A DNA stretch of 24,840 nt from an uncultured Clostridia bacterium. Its GTDB lineage: Bacteria > Bacillota > Clostridia > Oscillospirales > Ruminococcaceae. Below, in pieces: positions 24,096 through 24,840 of the stretch. A program made the translations under genes and the position numbers. The stretch spans positions 1-24,840 of the forward strand of contig CAMOFU010000008.1 of NCBI GenBank assembly GCA_946613705.1, given 5' to 3'. How positions within the stretch are numbered: the stretch's first letter is position 1; every line of letters begins with the position of its first letter. The notes beneath the pieces are model-generated. The model was not told the origin of the DNA, made no database searches, and saw nothing but the letters and a program-made list of their open reading frames with translations.

Positions 24096-24710
24096 TTACA
24101 ATCCGTGCTTATGCAGCGGGTCCCAGAGGTCGTCCTCGTCCTCCTCGTCCTCGATGACATTGTAATCCTTTTTGGGATACTTTATCTGCTCATAAAGCTC
24201 GCCGATAAGATACAGCTTCGCCTTTGTGTCCTGAAAGGTCAGTGTAAGCTTATGCTCCGAAAGCTCGCGCTGCACCCGTTTTCCGCCCCCATCGGCCGAC
24301 ACCGAGGCATTCTCGGCAAGCGTGAAAACGAGCCGCCCCTGCGGTGTCTGCTCAGACCTGACGATATCCTGATATCCGAGCGACACTGTCATGTATTTCT
24401 TAGTCAGCAGACTTCCCTGCTTATGCTCTATATGATCGTCGTATATACGGGTATAGCACTCGGTATCGCGGCTCATTGCCGAATACCTGTAAAGCAGCAG
24501 CGCCACTGCGATGTTCCCCGCCGCGATGAGCAGCAGCAGTATCCTGACGAGGATAACGGGCACAAAGAAAGCCAGCACCCCGATGGCGCTGCCGATAATG
24601 AGACTGCGGTACAGCCCGCGCTGCATCTTTTTGTGCTCGCCGAGATCGTTCAGAGCCTTCTGCTGTCTCTGCTGCCTGTTGAGCTTGGGAGGGTATTCAT
24701 ATAACAGCAT
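24096..24710 (-). CDS. Small membrane protein of unknown function with acidic C-terminus
   Basis: A 204-residue protein that I do not recognise. A basic, Gln/Arg-rich N-terminus (about 1-33) is followed by two adjacent hydrophobic helices (about 34-54 and 55-76), then a beta-rich cytoplasmic domain (about 80-180) and an acidic tail (EDEEDEDD). The pattern of two helices plus a beta domain (ending ...LTLTFQDTKAKLYLIGELYEQI) resembles bacterial PH-like or YcxB-type membrane proteins; this is weak and by shape only. ATG24710 is preferred over TTG24740 because GGTGA lies about 5 nt upstream. It has its own perfect promoter and ends just before the pheST promoter. Confidence 0.75.
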   Translation of the reverse strand: MLLYEYPPKLNRQQRQQKALNDLGEHKKMQRGLYRSLIIGSAIGVLAFFVPVILVRILLLLIAAGNIAVALLLYRYSAMSRDTECYTRIYDDHIEHKQGSLLTKKYMTVSLGYQDIVRSEQTPQGRLVFTLAENASVSADGGGKRVQRELSEHKLTLTFQDTKAKLYLIGELYEQIKYPKKDYNVIEDEEDEDDLWDPLHKHGL

Positions 24711-24784
24711 CTTATCACCGTCCGATACTTGATAGATCAATTGTGTGTGTTGTGATGCATCACTGCACCATTAAATACAGTAAT

Positions 24785-24813
24785 ATTATAAGTCTTCTGA
24801 TCGGTAATGTCAA
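24785..24813 (-). promoter_or_regulatory. Consensus promoter of the 24096-24710 membrane protein
   Basis: On the minus strand TTGACA (24813-24808), a 17-bp spacer and TATAAT (24790-24785) match the vegetative consensus exactly, with a start near 24778 and a UTR of about 68 nt. Confidence 0.88.
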
Positions 24814-24840
24814 GCATTGTATAAAACGGCTGCGGACAGA

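Overview
The window looks like chromosome from a low-to-mid GC Gram-positive bacterium of class Clostridia, most likely a Ruminococcus-like member of the Oscillospiraceae. The grounds are strong AGGAGG-type ribosome binding sites, a T-box leader on pheST, an IreB homologue, a clostridial DUF6465 protein beside HU, and clostridial-type ABC-2 permeases. The genus is inference; no rRNA, tRNA, transposase, phage gene or CRISPR array was seen.

Plus strand, 1-8373: a 74-bp GC-rich tandem repeat is followed by a perfect -35/-10 promoter. It reads into five close-packed genes: two half-transporters of a heterodimeric multidrug-type ABC exporter, an AraC-family regulator with a cupin domain, a GH2 beta-galactosidase (lacZ) and a small receiver-like (cREC) protein. 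A strong intrinsic terminator ends the unit.

Plus strand, 8406-15970: four helically phased CTTGAC-type repeats run into an extended -10 box. They precede a BcrA-type ABC ATPase, six consecutive divergent ABC-2 permease paralogues, and a short histidine kinase with one membrane helix and no adjacent response regulator. This one-ATPase, six-permease locus is the most unusual arrangement here. Its kinase may work with the response regulator encoded about 1.1 kb away on the other strand.

Plus strand, 15971-17040: HU and a Lys/Ala-rich DUF6465 protein follow a perfect consensus promoter and end at a 13-bp-stem terminator. They are probably a nucleoid-protein pair.

Minus strand, 24840-17098, in order of transcription: a small membrane protein with its own perfect promoter; a T-box riboswitch with a TTC (Phe) specifier controlling pheS-pheT; ireB with its own promoter and terminator; then a two-gene unit in which a two-helix membrane protein with tandem Rossmann (TrkA-N/RCK-like) domains and a C-terminal RyR domain overlaps an OmpR-family response regulator by 4 nt.

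The best candidates for undescribed biology are the six-permease ABC array with phased operator repeats and a split two-component system, and the membrane-Rossmann-RyR protein coupled to a response regulator. The T-box also has an atypical antiterminator bulge, and several intergenic regions carry 7-bp tandem repeats.
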